Assembly: GCA_951804985.1 (NCBI GenBank)
Contig: OX638135.1
Coordinates: 64,277,099-64,341,098, forward strand
Length of the DNA: 64,000 nt
From: Dryomyza anilis
Taxonomy: Eukaryota; Arthropoda; Insecta; Diptera; Dryomyzidae
Direction: 5' to 3'
The position numbers and the translations under genes were made by a program. The notes below the pieces were generated by a model. That model did no database searches. It saw only the letters and a program-made list of their open reading frames with translations, and was not told the DNA's origin. Each line of letters starts with the position of its first letter. Positions within the stretch are counted from its first letter, which is position 1. Shown piece after piece: positions 11,138 through 22,004 of the stretch.

Positions 11138-11247
11138 TTTACATACTTAGTTGGGCTTATACATATTTTCTGCTAAACAGCCATAACAAAAAACTCTTCG
11201 AAGCATTCTGAGAAACGATGCCCCTCTTGAATGCAATTCGAACATAC

Positions 11248-12013
11248 TCATATCATTTTTTGATCTTTTTCGCAAATTTCTTCGCTTTCAACAAAATCCT
11301 GTTCATGTTCTTCGTAATCGAACTCATTTACCCTCTTGTTAAATAATTTAGCATTTGTCTTTTCCATTTCGGCAGTGAGAGCTTCTCTGCGTAAAACCAA
11401 GTGTCGTAATTGTGATACTGAATCGATTTGCAAATAAAACAAATCTTTGCGTATTATTGGTTTTAAATTCCGATGATGAATTTCCACGAGTTCTAATTCA
11501 GGCAGAGGATATCGTAATCGGACACTCAACTGTAAAACAGAACCGTTAAAATCATCGCAGGTTTCGTTCGACAACTGTTTTCGATCGCGAATTAACTCAT
11601 GAATATCTGTGTCGATTCGGTGGTCAACAAAATACAATTTAAATGCTGTGCACAACTGATTCCAAACAACTCGAGAAATATATCTCCGATAGCGCCAATA
11701 CCACTCTTTGGCTCATCCCGAAAATAAAATGTGGATATGCTCACATAGCAGATTAAAGACTCCGCCCAAAGAATCATTAGTTAATGCATTAACCATATAG
11801 ATAAACTGATCAATAGGTATGCCTGAAGAAATGCCATTAAAATGAGGTTGGCAACTTTGCTGCTGTTTGTAAGGGTATTTGAAGAAATCGAATTTTGATC
11901 TCTGACTAAACTAGCATTATTTCCTAACACGGGCTGAGTAATATTACTTTGGCTTGACTGTTGAGGAAATGGTGGAAACTGGTCATGAGGCCAATCTGGT
12001 TCCGGAGGAGCGG
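11248..12013 (-). pseudogene. Gag core of the RING-gag retrotransposon
   Basis: The region reads as a Retrotrans_gag-type capsid core. One frame holds IDQFIYMVNALTNDSLGGVF, a TGA stop, and WYWRYRR; the next holds LCTAFKLYFVDHRID, RDRKQLSNETCDDFNGSVLQ and RNLKPIIRKDLFYLQIDSVS. The W-x(n)-F-RKQ-x-ET-x(2)-F pattern with the VE-x(3)-RNL-x-P block is typical of Ty3/Gypsy capsids of insects. The stop and frame changes make it non-functional. It leads into a Cys-rich zinc knuckle (CYGC ... NC) that is cut by the 9233-11148 element. Confidence 0.75.
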
Positions 12014-12580
12014 TTATATTTGACTGATTTGTTGAGAAAGCTGTGCAATAGTTTCATTAAGTTTAGAAACTTCTACTTGAACAAGCGATTTCACTCTGTC
12101 TCGAATTTGTCTTTCTATATTTTCAACACGATCATCAATGGGTGGTGGAGGAAAACTATAATTTCGGTTTTGATTAGTATCAGTCGGGGATAATGTTCTA
12201 TTTTCGTTATAATTTTGAGTACGTCTTTGTGATCGAGTCTGTATTGTTGTTCGTCTACTATCTTTTGGTACTGCACCTTGTAGTCTCATATCTGAATGTT
12301 CCTCTGATGACGGTACTTCAATAGCAACTAAAGTTGTGTTATTTATAGAACTTCTACAGATAGGACATGTCGGTGAGTTTTGTAACCATGACAACAAAAA
12401 ATCTTTATGGAATTTATGTTTACATTCTGTCGAAACCACTGGTAATGAATGGGCCAACAGAACACTACAAATCGTGCAAACATTTTCATCGGACATATCT
12501 AGCAACAATGAATTATCTCGGCTATTCGGCAATTTTGGTATTAATATACGTTCAAATGAGATTATATAATATGTGATCAA
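12014..12580 (-). pseudogene. RING-H2 finger N-terminal part of a retrotransposon gag
   Basis: A 188-residue ORF. A RING-H2 domain lies near residues 34-77. Its ligands read CTIC (first Cys pair), TECKHKFH (Cys and two His) and CPIC (last Cys pair), with a Trp before the last pair as in E2-binding RING domains. A Ser/Thr/Arg-rich stretch, a PPPPIDD motif and a ~40-residue predicted coiled coil (VENIERQIRDRVKSLVQVEV) follow. The ORF ends at a TAA at plus ~12015, but the neighbouring frame continues at once with PPEPDWPHDQFPPFPQQ into the gag core, so a single frameshift separates RING and gag. RING-H2 proteins are usually ubiquitin ligases. Whether this one was a functional ligase or a structural zinc fold is unknown. 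It could also be a host gene captured upstream of gag. Confidence 0.75.
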
Positions 12581-13500
12581 CTACTACACAAAAAAAAATA
12601 CTCTCTATTTAACTTCGAATAATACTGTTGAAGTCTACTACTTTGCCAAACTAGAAAAAAAATGTAAATAAAATTCAAAATACGCATAGAAATAAAAAGT
12701 ATTTTTGTGATTTATGCTCTTCTTTTTCGTTTATTGTGACGATGTAAAGTTTTACTTTCGTGATAAACTATTGGACTAATGGTTAGTTATCAACAAAATC
12801 TTTGTGGTTCCAGAATAGTTATGTGGTATTCAGAAACATGTAGTAACATAAATGCAACGATAAACAAGTAATAAGTGATTCTCATGTTATAAAAATGTCA
12901 TTTACGGACAAATGGGATTTGGTATACATCCAAAATCAGATTTGTAATTCCAGTAAAATCATATTCATATTACATTGTATCACTCAAAATCAGAATTATA
13001 TAGACAAAAAAAGCTTGAAAAAAATTTGCAAACTAGATGTTCCAATGTTATTTGCAAATGGATTACCTTGTCGTAAGCCCCACATTGGGAGCAATTTCTG
13101 TAATGTTACTATGGTACCGGTATTTGCGATCTTCGACCATTTTCAGGAAATTGTAGAGAACAGCACGTAATTAATGGTTAGCCATTTAACTCGTCGGATG
13201 GGGTTGGGTCTTTTTACATTTCACTGAAACACAATACATTTAGGAAATACGTGCTTAACAAAAAAAACTATATTTAAAAATCAACGGATGGACAAAAAAA
13301 TTAGGAAAGTCAAAGTTATGTCAATATTTTACATTCTATTTGCATTTAAATATATCAGATGTTATGATCTCTTACCCACCCTACCATAGTTTCTTTTATA
13401 TTTAATAATTTTTTGAAACACCTTTATATGACTCTCTAGTTTGGCTTAGTAAACTTCAAACAAACAAATTATTTACTCCATATTCCTAGTATTACAATTT
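12581..13500. other. Spacer with no recognised gene
   Basis: The region upstream of the RING-gag ORF, where an LTR and primer site would be expected. No LTR ends or primer-binding site could be recognised. The plus-strand 91-residue ORF at 12895-13170 shows no known motif. Confidence 0.45.
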
Positions 13501-13730
13501 ATTGAGACAAATGTCATTCATAACAAAATTCATTAATAACGAATGAAAGAAATTAAGAATAGAGAGAGTGATCTCTCTTTATCTAGTTTTTATTTTTATT
13601 TTTTTTAATTTATTCATTGAGACAAATGTCATTCATAACAAAATTCATTAATAACGAATGAAAGAAATTAAGAATAGAGAGAGTGATCTCTCTTTATCTA
13701 GTTTTTATTTTTATTTTTTTAATTTATTCA
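13501..13730 (+). repeat. Tandem duplication, 115 bp x 2
   Basis: Two nearly identical 115-bp units start at 13501 and 13616 (ATTGAGACAAATGTCATTC ...). Each contains a short dyad AGAGAGAGTGATCTCTCTTT. Confidence 0.9.
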
Positions 13731-13835
13731 TTCAGAATTAATTATTTTTTTTTTTATTATTGATGTGAAATGAAACAAACAATATTATGTTAAAATATAA
13801 ACATACCATAATTCGCTCGATGCAGCAGGTATATA

Positions 13836-15607
13836 CACGGATATAAAAGATTTGTTTGAATACGTTTGAATGTAATTAAAAAATAATACGAAATCACCAT
13901 ACATGTATTACGAATGAAGTGTAATTAAATTATTGTTCAGATGGTAATATTTTATATATTCCCCAGCAGAATCTGTCAAACTTATAATAAATATGTTACA
14001 ATACAAACATAAAATTTGTTTTGCATTTGAATATACTATTTCTTGACAGTTTACTTGGTTATAACTATGTTTCAAAACAAACAGAAAATGCTATTCAAAT
14101 CTAATTATAACTTATTATTCGCAACGCTCGTCTTCATTCGATTAGTTATCGACATACGAAGTTGGCAACGTTGTGCGGCATTTTCTACCTACGCCAACTT
14201 TTGCCATTGTTTGAACATATTGATGTTTAAAAACAAACAAAAAAGAAATTGGATTTAAATAAATGTATTCTTCCAACATTCTTCTTGAGCAGAATTTTCT
14301 ATCTACAGATCTTTTGTCATCGTTTGAAGTATGTATTGGTCCTTTTGAACATACTGCCGCGGTAGCTCAGTGGTTAGTGCATTGGACTGCGAGCCGAAAG
14401 GTCCCCGGTTCAAACCTGGACTGGGGCTAACAACATCTTTTTTATAGAAACATTTTTCTATACCGCGCTACCTCTCGGCAGTAAATCACAAATCTCCGAG
14501 AGTAAAAACATTGTCTATGAAAAGCTCTCACTCGCCGTTCGGATTCGGCAATAAACTGTAGGTCCCACCACTTTGAGTACAAATATAACACGCACAGCTC
14601 AAAATGGTGAGAGAGCTCGGCCTAAGTTCTTATAGAACTGTAGTGCCAAACTATTATTATTATTATGTTTGAAAAGAAACAAAAAATTGAAATTAGTTGT
14701 AAATAAAAGTATTTTTGCAATATTCTTCTTGTATACGAAGTTTACACTCGGTGTCCGCTATTTTCTGCATACGTGTCTTTTGATGTTTGTTGAGAAATAC
14801 GATGTCATTTGTTAATTTAAAAAATATACAAATTGTGGTACAAAAAATACAAATAATAGCATTTAATAGTGCAGTATATAATTTAATTGTTTCTGAATGT
14901 TTTTCTAAAAATATTGTGAAAAGCCGACATGGATATTTCATTAAAAAAACCACAACTGAAAAATCAGTGCTTCTATTTTCAAACAGAATTCGGCATGTTT
15001 TTTTACAACAGGCTCCGCGAATTCCTTACCAAGGTTATGTGCTGCACTGAGATTTGTACTTGCAGTTTTAATTCAATTATTTATTTATGCATTTAAAAAT
15101 TTGTATATAAATTCAAATATTATTAATTCCCACTGTGTATGTTTAATGATTTTTAATAAAAATTAATTAAAAAAAATATATATTTTATTTTTTTTTATTT
15201 TCAAGATTCCTTTCCAAAAATATTTAGATATGTTTTTATGCAAACATACTATTTTTTGAACTGAAACAACTGAAATGTTTCTCTGGAAACATATTTATAT
15301 TCAGGTCGTTCCAAATCATGTTATATTTTAAACATATTTATGTTTCGGTTCAAATATTTATTTTGTTTGGATTTAGTAATTATTATGTTTCTTTTAGAAC
15401 ATATATCATTTTAAGGGACAACATCAAAATGTTTCCGTGATATCATAATGTAAATCAGAGCTCATTACAACACTGTTCAAGTCTCAAGACAACCCTGTTT
15501 AGAAATGATTTATCAGGCAATTATATATTATGTTTACATAAAATTCAAAACATATTTGTTAATACCTGCATAATTATGTTTGGGAGAGCCATTTTTTTTG
15601 CAGCGTG
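13836..15607. mobile_element. TIR element of the CACGG family, copy 2, with a nested SINE
   Basis: Starts TA-CACGGATATAAAAGA and ends TTTTTTTTGCAGCGTG-TA, with the TA on both sides consistent with TA target duplication. The interior has repeated ~110-bp blocks (TATGTTT ... AAACAAAAA ... ATTCTTCTT). Near the right end it has many AACATATTTATGTTT-type dyads, as in copy 1. A SINE occupies 14356-14666. No transposase. Confidence 0.7.
14356..14666 (+). mobile_element. tRNA-derived SINE, copy 2
   Basis: Complete head GCCGCGGTAGCTCAGTGG with B box GGTTCAAACC, the conserved body (ACCGCGCTACCTCTCGGCAG, ATTCGGCAATAAACTGTAGG) and an (ATT)n tail ending in TATG. The head folds like a tRNA: a 7-bp acceptor stem with one mismatch and one wobble, and an anticodon loop CTGCGAG. 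No clear target duplication was found. Confidence 0.88.
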
Positions 15608-16399
15608 TATATATATTTTTTTTAACTAGATTTATACAATATTGTTGTTGTTTTTTTTTTTTATAAAAATATGCAATTATTGTTTTTTTTTTCTATTTCG
15701 ATAATTAAACCTCGAGGTTTAATTTTTTTTGTATGTTTTTGATTTCTTCTTTGACTTTGTCCTGATCAGGCTTCCTGATCTTACCCTTATATAATTTATG
15801 ATCTTACTCTTATATAACCTTATAAATTTTAACGTATTTATTTAAATTCTTCTCAAACTACTATTACTAAATTTGAGACCTTTCAAACAAAAAATAGTTT
15901 TGTGAACTAAGTTTTTGCAATGACAAAAAGTCAACGTTTTGAGTCTAAATGACATATTTCAGACTTTTAAAAAAGAAGAGCATTTCTTTTGAATGACTTG
16001 AAAAGAACAACAACAAATTGAAAACATAACACAGGCAATGAGCATACAGACCGTTTCGAATACAGCCAAGTATACTCATCAGTGACATATGTGTGATGAC
16101 GTTGTGATAACATGAAATGTTTCAAATGTTTTTTTTTCGTTTGAGTTTAACATTTATTTATTACAATATTTTATTTTATTAGAATTGCTACCCAATTTTA
16201 TTATAAAAGTTTTTTAATAACATCTAGATCATATTATTTTAATACCTATGATATCCAATCAGGTTTTTTCATAAGTGTCACATCAGCTTTTATTAAATAG
16301 ACTTTAGATCAGTATTTTTTATGAAGGTTGGATCAGGTTGCCTTACGTGGATTTTAAATTATGATTACCTTAGTCGACCCTGATCAGTACTATTTCAGG
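15608..16399. other. Spacer with no recognised gene
   Basis: AT-rich sequence with several TGATCAGG/CCTGATCA-type short repeats. Nothing coding was recognised. Confidence 0.5.
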
Positions 16400-17198
16400 A
16401 AGTCCGTGAAGTTAAATTCGTCGCGAACTTAGCGGATACACAAACCATAAACTTGTTAACCGTCTGTTAAGCGTAATGTACCTTTCATTAACCATTTTAA
16501 AAAATTATTAAATATGTGTATCAAATGGACCCAAAAAAAACGGTCACCGTTTTGAAAACTCCAATGTACTACCTTTTAAATATATTAGGTGCCGTTAGTA
16601 TATAGTCATTCACGACTCGACACCACTTCAACATGATGACCTTTTCCCTTGGGATAATGAATTTTCAAAAAATAATTAAAAATGTCAGGCGTATCGATCC
16701 GGTATTGGCGGTCATATTTTTGAAAAGCCCTATTCAGTACCTAATCAACGTATTAGGTTAAGTTAGTGCACAAAACTCCCGGACTGGCCAGTGGCCACTT
16801 CATCATGATGGCTTTTTTCATTTTTTTTTTCATCATTGACCAACTTTCAAAAAATAATTATAAATATCAGGCGTATCGATCCGGTATTGGCGGTCATATT
16901 TTTGAAAAGCCCTGTACATTACCTAATCAAAGTATTAGGTTAAGTTAGTGCACAAGACTCCCGGACTGGCCAGTGGCCATTTCATCATGATGGCTTTTTT
17001 TCATTTTTTTTTGTTCATCATATTTGACCAATTTTCAAAAAATAATTAAAAATGTTAAGTGTATCGATCCGGTATTCGCGGTCATATTTTTGAAAAGCCC
17101 TATTCAATACCTTCTTTTTTTTAATGTGGGATAAAAAATAGAGCCACAGCACTCAGACAGGGTTATATCCATTGTGCTGTGACCCAGTTCCCTGTTTT

Positions 17199-18144
17199 TT
17201 AATGATACTTCTTAGATTCATTATTGAATCTAAGAAGGTTATTATGTAATAGAGAGTGAAGCTGATCCTCTCTCATCACGTCTGTGCAAAAGATCTGCCT
17301 TCTAATTCTAGAAAATGCTGGACAGTCACAGAGATAGTGCTCTGTGGTGCCAGTTTCTTCGTAGCAGGCAGAACATAAGGCGCTTTCGGCCAGGCCGATT
17401 GCGTTCATGTGTTTTTCACATGCGTTGTGTCCCGTTAGAAGTCCCGTCAGTTTTCTGCACTCCTTTCTACTTAAGGAAAGTAGAAACGATGCCGATCTTT
17501 TGGTTATCGTCGGTGTCATGAGCTTGGAGAATCTGCATTTCGTCTCATTCAGCCATCTGCTCTTGTGTGCGGAGGCGACCCAAGAGCTGATGACGAATTT
17601 TCCCGTAGATGCAGGTAGTCCAAGCACAGGTTCTGGTCCAAATGGATTATCCTCAGATCCAGCACGTGCTAGTTCGTCAGATGTTTCATTGCCCGAAACT
17701 CCTTTATGGCCCGGCACCCAAATCAGTTTCAGTGTATTGTATTTACCAACACAATTGAGACGTGATCTGCATTGACGTACAATTTTGGATGTGATGACCT
17801 GGTTGTTCAAAGCCATAAGAGCAGCCTGACTATCGCTGCAAACTGATATAGCCCTGTTCTGCCATCTATTATCCGCAATGTAGTCCATAGCCATATAGTA
17901 TAGCATAGACTTCGGCTTGAAATACCGAGAAATTGTCGCCTAAGGCGAAGTGAAGTCTGCGGTCATCCGGTTCCACAAACACTCCAGCACCAGATCCCTG
18001 ATCGGTTCTGGAGCCGTCTGTGAAAATGCGGTATGACCCTCTACCTGGCTCACAGTCAGGCGTTAGCCAGTCTTGAATGTCAGGTTGGCAGACCTCAAAA
18101 TTTCGTCTTGGTAATATTTCTGTTATCATTGCATCAGAGGGCAT
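17199..18144 (-). pseudogene. LINE ORF2 RNase H (copy 2)
   Basis: Near-identical to 766-1711. TDGSRTDQ and QAEVYAI are in one frame (17869-18144); CSDSQAAL, WVPGHKG, NETSDELARAG and the Cys-rich tail are in the other (17199-17906). The frameshift joining them is the same as in copy 1. Confidence 0.9.
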
Positions 18145-18271
18145 CTCCAGTAGACAGGTGTCTAATGGAGTGTCAAGTGCAATGTCAGAGATATTCCAGG
18201 GAACATTAAACCAGAAACCACCTCGTTTTAGTCAACAGCAGCCTTTCATGGCTTCGCCTCTGATGAAGATG

Positions 18272-19689
18272 TCAAGTGGTGGTAGGTTTAAGATTACATT
18301 CAGTGCTGGACCAGGTGGGAAAGGCACCCGTAACACCCAGACACACGGTTCTGTGAATCTTGGCAAGACTAGTTGTTTTTTTTTTGCTCGGCGATAGTCC
18401 CCATGTCTTCCCAAAAATTCCTCTGCATTGCCAGAAGGTATTCAATGCTCGCGAAATTTTATTTTCAACATGTTTTGTCCAAAGTAGTTTACTATCTAGA
18501 GTTAAGCCCAGATATTTTACTTCGTTAGACAGAGGAATAGTGACACCCTTAAGTACTGGTAGAGATAATCCTGTCATTATTCTTTTCCTAGTGAAGAGAA
18601 CAATCCCTGTTTTGTGAGGGTTGACGGAAAGTCCGTTTGCAGTACACCAGCTGTCAATTTGGTTCAATGAGTTTTGTGTTTTAACACAGACCTCATTGAG
18701 GGAAAAGTCTGTGGCAAGAATGGCAACATTATCTGCATAGGCCTATGAACAGACACCTGGTCTATCAAGATCGTTGAGCAGAGAGTCAACCAGCATACAC
18801 CAGAGAAGGGGGGAGAGAACGCCTCCATGAGGACAACCTCTATTCACCCCTGCCATAATATACTGACCGCACTCCGCCTCAGAGGTGATGGTCCTAAACA
18901 TTAGCATTGACCTTATCCATTTGACCAATGTTTCATCTATTCCATGCCTTCTAGCTGCGTCACACATTCCATCAAAAGTCGCATTATCAAATGCACCCTC
19001 GATGTCAACAAATATGCCTATCACGTACATCTTCCTCTGAAAAGCATGCTCGATTCGACCAACCAGATGTTGCAATGCTGTTTCACAGGATTTTCCACGT
19101 TGGTAGGCATGTTGTCTTGATGATAGTGGGTACTTTGACAACGATGTTTCCTGATGTGCAACTCAACTAGTTTTTCTAGACACTTTAGTATGAAGGACTT
19201 CATACTAATGGGTCTGAAGCTCTTGGCAATGGAATAGTCTTCTCTTCCAACTTTAGGAATGAAGGCTACTTTAACTAAACGCCAGGATGTCGGAATGTAT
19301 GCCCATGCGAGACTTGCTCTATAGATCTTCTTTAGGCATGGTAGCAATTGGGTTATACCTTCCTGTAGCATGACTGGGTAGATGCCATCCGGTCCAGGTG
19401 ACTTGAAGCCATCAAAAGAGGCCACTGCGTATTGGATAGCTTCATCGTACACAACCAATCTGGCAACCTGCCAGTCATGTTTTGTCACATTAGAGTTGTT
19501 ATTGCAGTCCCCAGTGCTGGGATTACAAAGTGGCCCTATGTGGATTTGATTTCCCGGAAAGTGAGTCTCAACTAGGACACTGAGTGCCTCTGTCTTAGAC
19601 TCAGTATACGAGCCATCAGGTCTCCGCAGTGAGTCCAGTCGAGCAGTTCGGTCTCTTTTAAGAAACTTTACCAATCTGCTAGGAAACAC
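18272..19689 (-). pseudogene. LINE ORF2 reverse transcriptase (copy 2)
   Basis: Three frames carry the RT: 19021-19689 with KSPGPDGIYPVML (canonical Gly here) and FRPISMKSFILK; 18743-19141 with VDIEGAFDN and GCPHGGVLSPLLW; and 18272-18667 with VKYLGLTLDSKLLW. The TAG before AYADN, the YADN motif, the frameshift after IRKH and the A10 run match copy 1. Confidence 0.9.
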
Positions 19690-20704
19690 TTTTCGATTTA
19701 CGAATTCGTTTCTTATACTCTTTCTGCTTAGCTCGATAAAGAAACCAGTCAGAGTCTAAGTTGCTCCTTAGGGCCCTATTTAGAAGCTTTCTGGAATCCT
19801 TGCGCAAGGTTTCAAGACAAGCGTTCCACCAAGGAACGGGAGGTCTAGAAAACGTTTTTCGTATCGGACATGTTCGTACAAAACTAGAATTTATGACATC
19901 GTTCATAACTTGAACGGACGTCTCAATACTTTCTTTGGTAAGAATTCTGACAGGAATATTGTGGGAATTCTCAAGTTCATGTCTAGGGTTTCTAGGGTTT
20001 CTTACCGTCATAGAGGGCAGCACCTCTCGGTCAGTATGAAACTCGATATACCTGTGGTCCGATAAAGAATCTTCTTGAAGAACATTCCAGTTAAAGATTG
20101 ACTCTCTCTGTCTACAGTTAGACAAAGTAAGGTCTATCACTTCCTGTCTTCTAGCAGTCACAAAAGTGGGTTTATTACCAGTGTTGTGAATGTTCAGATT
20201 GGTCATGATGAAGGCAAGGAGTCTGGTACCTCGTGCGTTGCATTTACTGCTGCCCCACACAGTGTGTTGAGCATTAGCGTCACAGCAAATAATAAGGCTG
20301 GTCTCCTTAAGATCACAGTACTCTATGAGCTCAACAATTGCCTTTGGCGGAGGAGGCAGTAGTGAGTCATAGGGGAAGTAGCCTGAGGCGACAATCAGAT
20401 GTTTCCATCCACTATCGCTTTCATAGCTCACTTTGGCTGCCAACAGGTCTTGCCCACAGAATTGGGTTAACTTGGTGACAGTAAAGTGTTTCGATACTAT
20501 AAGACAGCTTCTAGGCCTTGCGGCTTGCTCATCGTATAGTATGGTTTCACCACGTAGTTCACTAAGACCACAGATGCGTTTGTTATACACCCATGGTTCT
20601 TGAATAGCTGTGATGTGAGGTAATGTATGCAACGTGGAGAGCCGCTTACCTAGTAAAGCGGTAGCAGCTTTAGAATGTTGCAGATTGATCTGAGTAAATA
20701 TCAT
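19679..20704 (-). pseudogene. LINE ORF2 endonuclease part (copy 2)
   Basis: A 341-residue frame with the same endonuclease blocks as copy 1 (INLQHSK, QEPW, CDANAQHTVWGS, SDHRYIEF). It is cut short by the ~43-bp deletion that joins KSVS to the sequence before RLVKFLKRDRTARL. Confidence 0.9.
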
Positions 20705-20741
20705 GACAGGATAATTAACTCGTTTCTCATCATATGCCTAT

Positions 20742-22004
20742 TCATTTGGAATTGATTCGGAATTTAATCCGTCCAAAGAATAAGTTTAGATGGATGTCGT
20801 ACTTAGATAGCATGACATCTAACGACTTCTGGTCTAAGCCAACAACCAGGGTTGAGCCCTCCTTGTCCTCCGGACCTCGCTCTGGTTTATGGCTATAGAT
20901 TTTCCATCCGTTCGTTTCGATGCCCTGGTTCTGAGCACGTAGGCAGGCAAACACTTCCGCTGTTTTCCTGATAGGACCAGGTATACAGCATTTTGCTCGC
21001 CTGCGTTTGGGTTCGTCTCCGCTGAAAACAGCGAAGCGCGATTTGCCCAAGGGGGGGATTTTAGCATCGGCTGTGGCAATCTAATCGAAATTGGCTTGAG
21101 AAGAGCATAGCACTTTCATGATGCCATCACTCGTCTCATAGCCTTTTGCGTTTGCACTGATATCGCCGGTGCTGACTAGCCGCCAAAGATGATCGGTGCA
21201 GTGTTTTACTTCTGCATCATTCATCTTTTGCTCCTTCCCCAATTTGCCAATAATCGCAACCGGAAGAGCTTTGCGAGCAGCATCACGATATGATACTGCT
21301 AGCCTACCTCTGCCAGTGGATGTTGAAGGCAGTTCATCCGCAGCCGATCCGGAACATGAAGCACCAGTGCTCTTGCTTGTGGAAGCAATATCACTGGAAA
21401 CTGTCGAGTTCTGGGAGTTACGGGGTTTCGCAGTAGCAGTGAAGGTTTTAAACTTCTTGCCATTGCGCTTCTCAGGTGCATTGGCAGCCACAACAGCAGC
21501 AGCGGATGGTCCGGCTTCAGTCGGAGTAACCTCCACCGATCTATCGCGTTTTGCTGTGGTAGCTGGGGAAGAGAAAGCGTCGCCTTTAGCCTTTTCAGCC
21601 TCTTTGCAAACTTTCGCTTTATTCTTCCTTCTCCTACTCACCTGGGCATCGGACAACCTGACCTCTGTATTCAGAGATCCGGGTCCGGTCTCCAATGGAA
21701 GTTTAGCTTCAAGTTGGGTGTCGGTCTCTCTAGGATTAGATGCTGGTAAGACACCACTTTCCTTCGATCGACCCATGTTTCCAAATACGTTACAGAAAGG
21801 AGCCCTGAGAGGAAACAACACTGTCGAGCAGCCATACAGTGGAGGATTAGTCGTAGGCATAGCCGAACCGACACTTTCCTCTACTTGTATGGGAACCGCT
21901 GCGTTGTCGTTATCCTCCTCCAGGTACCACCTGGAGTAGTTAAATCTGTGTGTTGACCCATCGCGGTGGTGTAGGGGTTTCTTTAGAGTCTGCCACCCCA
22001 CCAA
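20742..22004 (-). pseudogene. LINE ORF1, broken (copy 2)
   Basis: Same protein as the ORF1 at 4368-5750. An internal deletion removes part of the N-terminal region, so the frame begins differently. A TGG-to-TAG change (W to stop, near plus 21081) ends the frame at SSQANFD. The C-terminal WIPGP-equivalent block continues as a separate 102-residue frame with C-I-P-G in place of W-I-P-G. Confidence 0.9.

Larger units (their letters stand above)
9233..11148. mobile_element. Foldback element 1 with tandem-repeat interior
   Basis: The terminal inverted repeats begin AAGTATGTAAAGTTAAATAC and run about 190 bp (9233-9400 against 10790-11148), passing through the shared block GCCGCTATGTTAG. The flanking 9-bp duplications AGTTGGGCT (9224-9232 and 11149-11157) are perfect. 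The interior has ~185-190 bp tandem monomers starting near 9421, 10295 and 10488, with a diverged one near 10660. Each has TTGTAAATGGTCAAGTTT, GTAT(C/T)GATC and CATCATCA landmarks. The 9-bp duplication and foldback shape match Drosophila FB-type elements. No transposase. Two smaller elements are nested inside. Confidence 0.85.
9170..12580 (-). mobile_element. Gypsy-like LTR retrotransposon fragment with RING-gag, split by a foldback element
   Basis: On the minus strand the order is RING-H2 finger, coiled coil and Pro-rich linker, gag core, then a Cys-rich zinc knuckle (plus 11149-11190) that is interrupted and resumes at plus 9223-9190. The interruption is a foldback element with 9-bp duplications. 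No LTR, protease or RT was identified, so this is a gag-end fragment. Assignment to Ty3/Gypsy rests on the gag core and knuckle pattern. Confidence 0.7.

Noticed and set aside
12895..13170. 91-residue plus-strand ORF
   Set aside because: No recognisable motif, no splice or promoter context, AT-driven composition.
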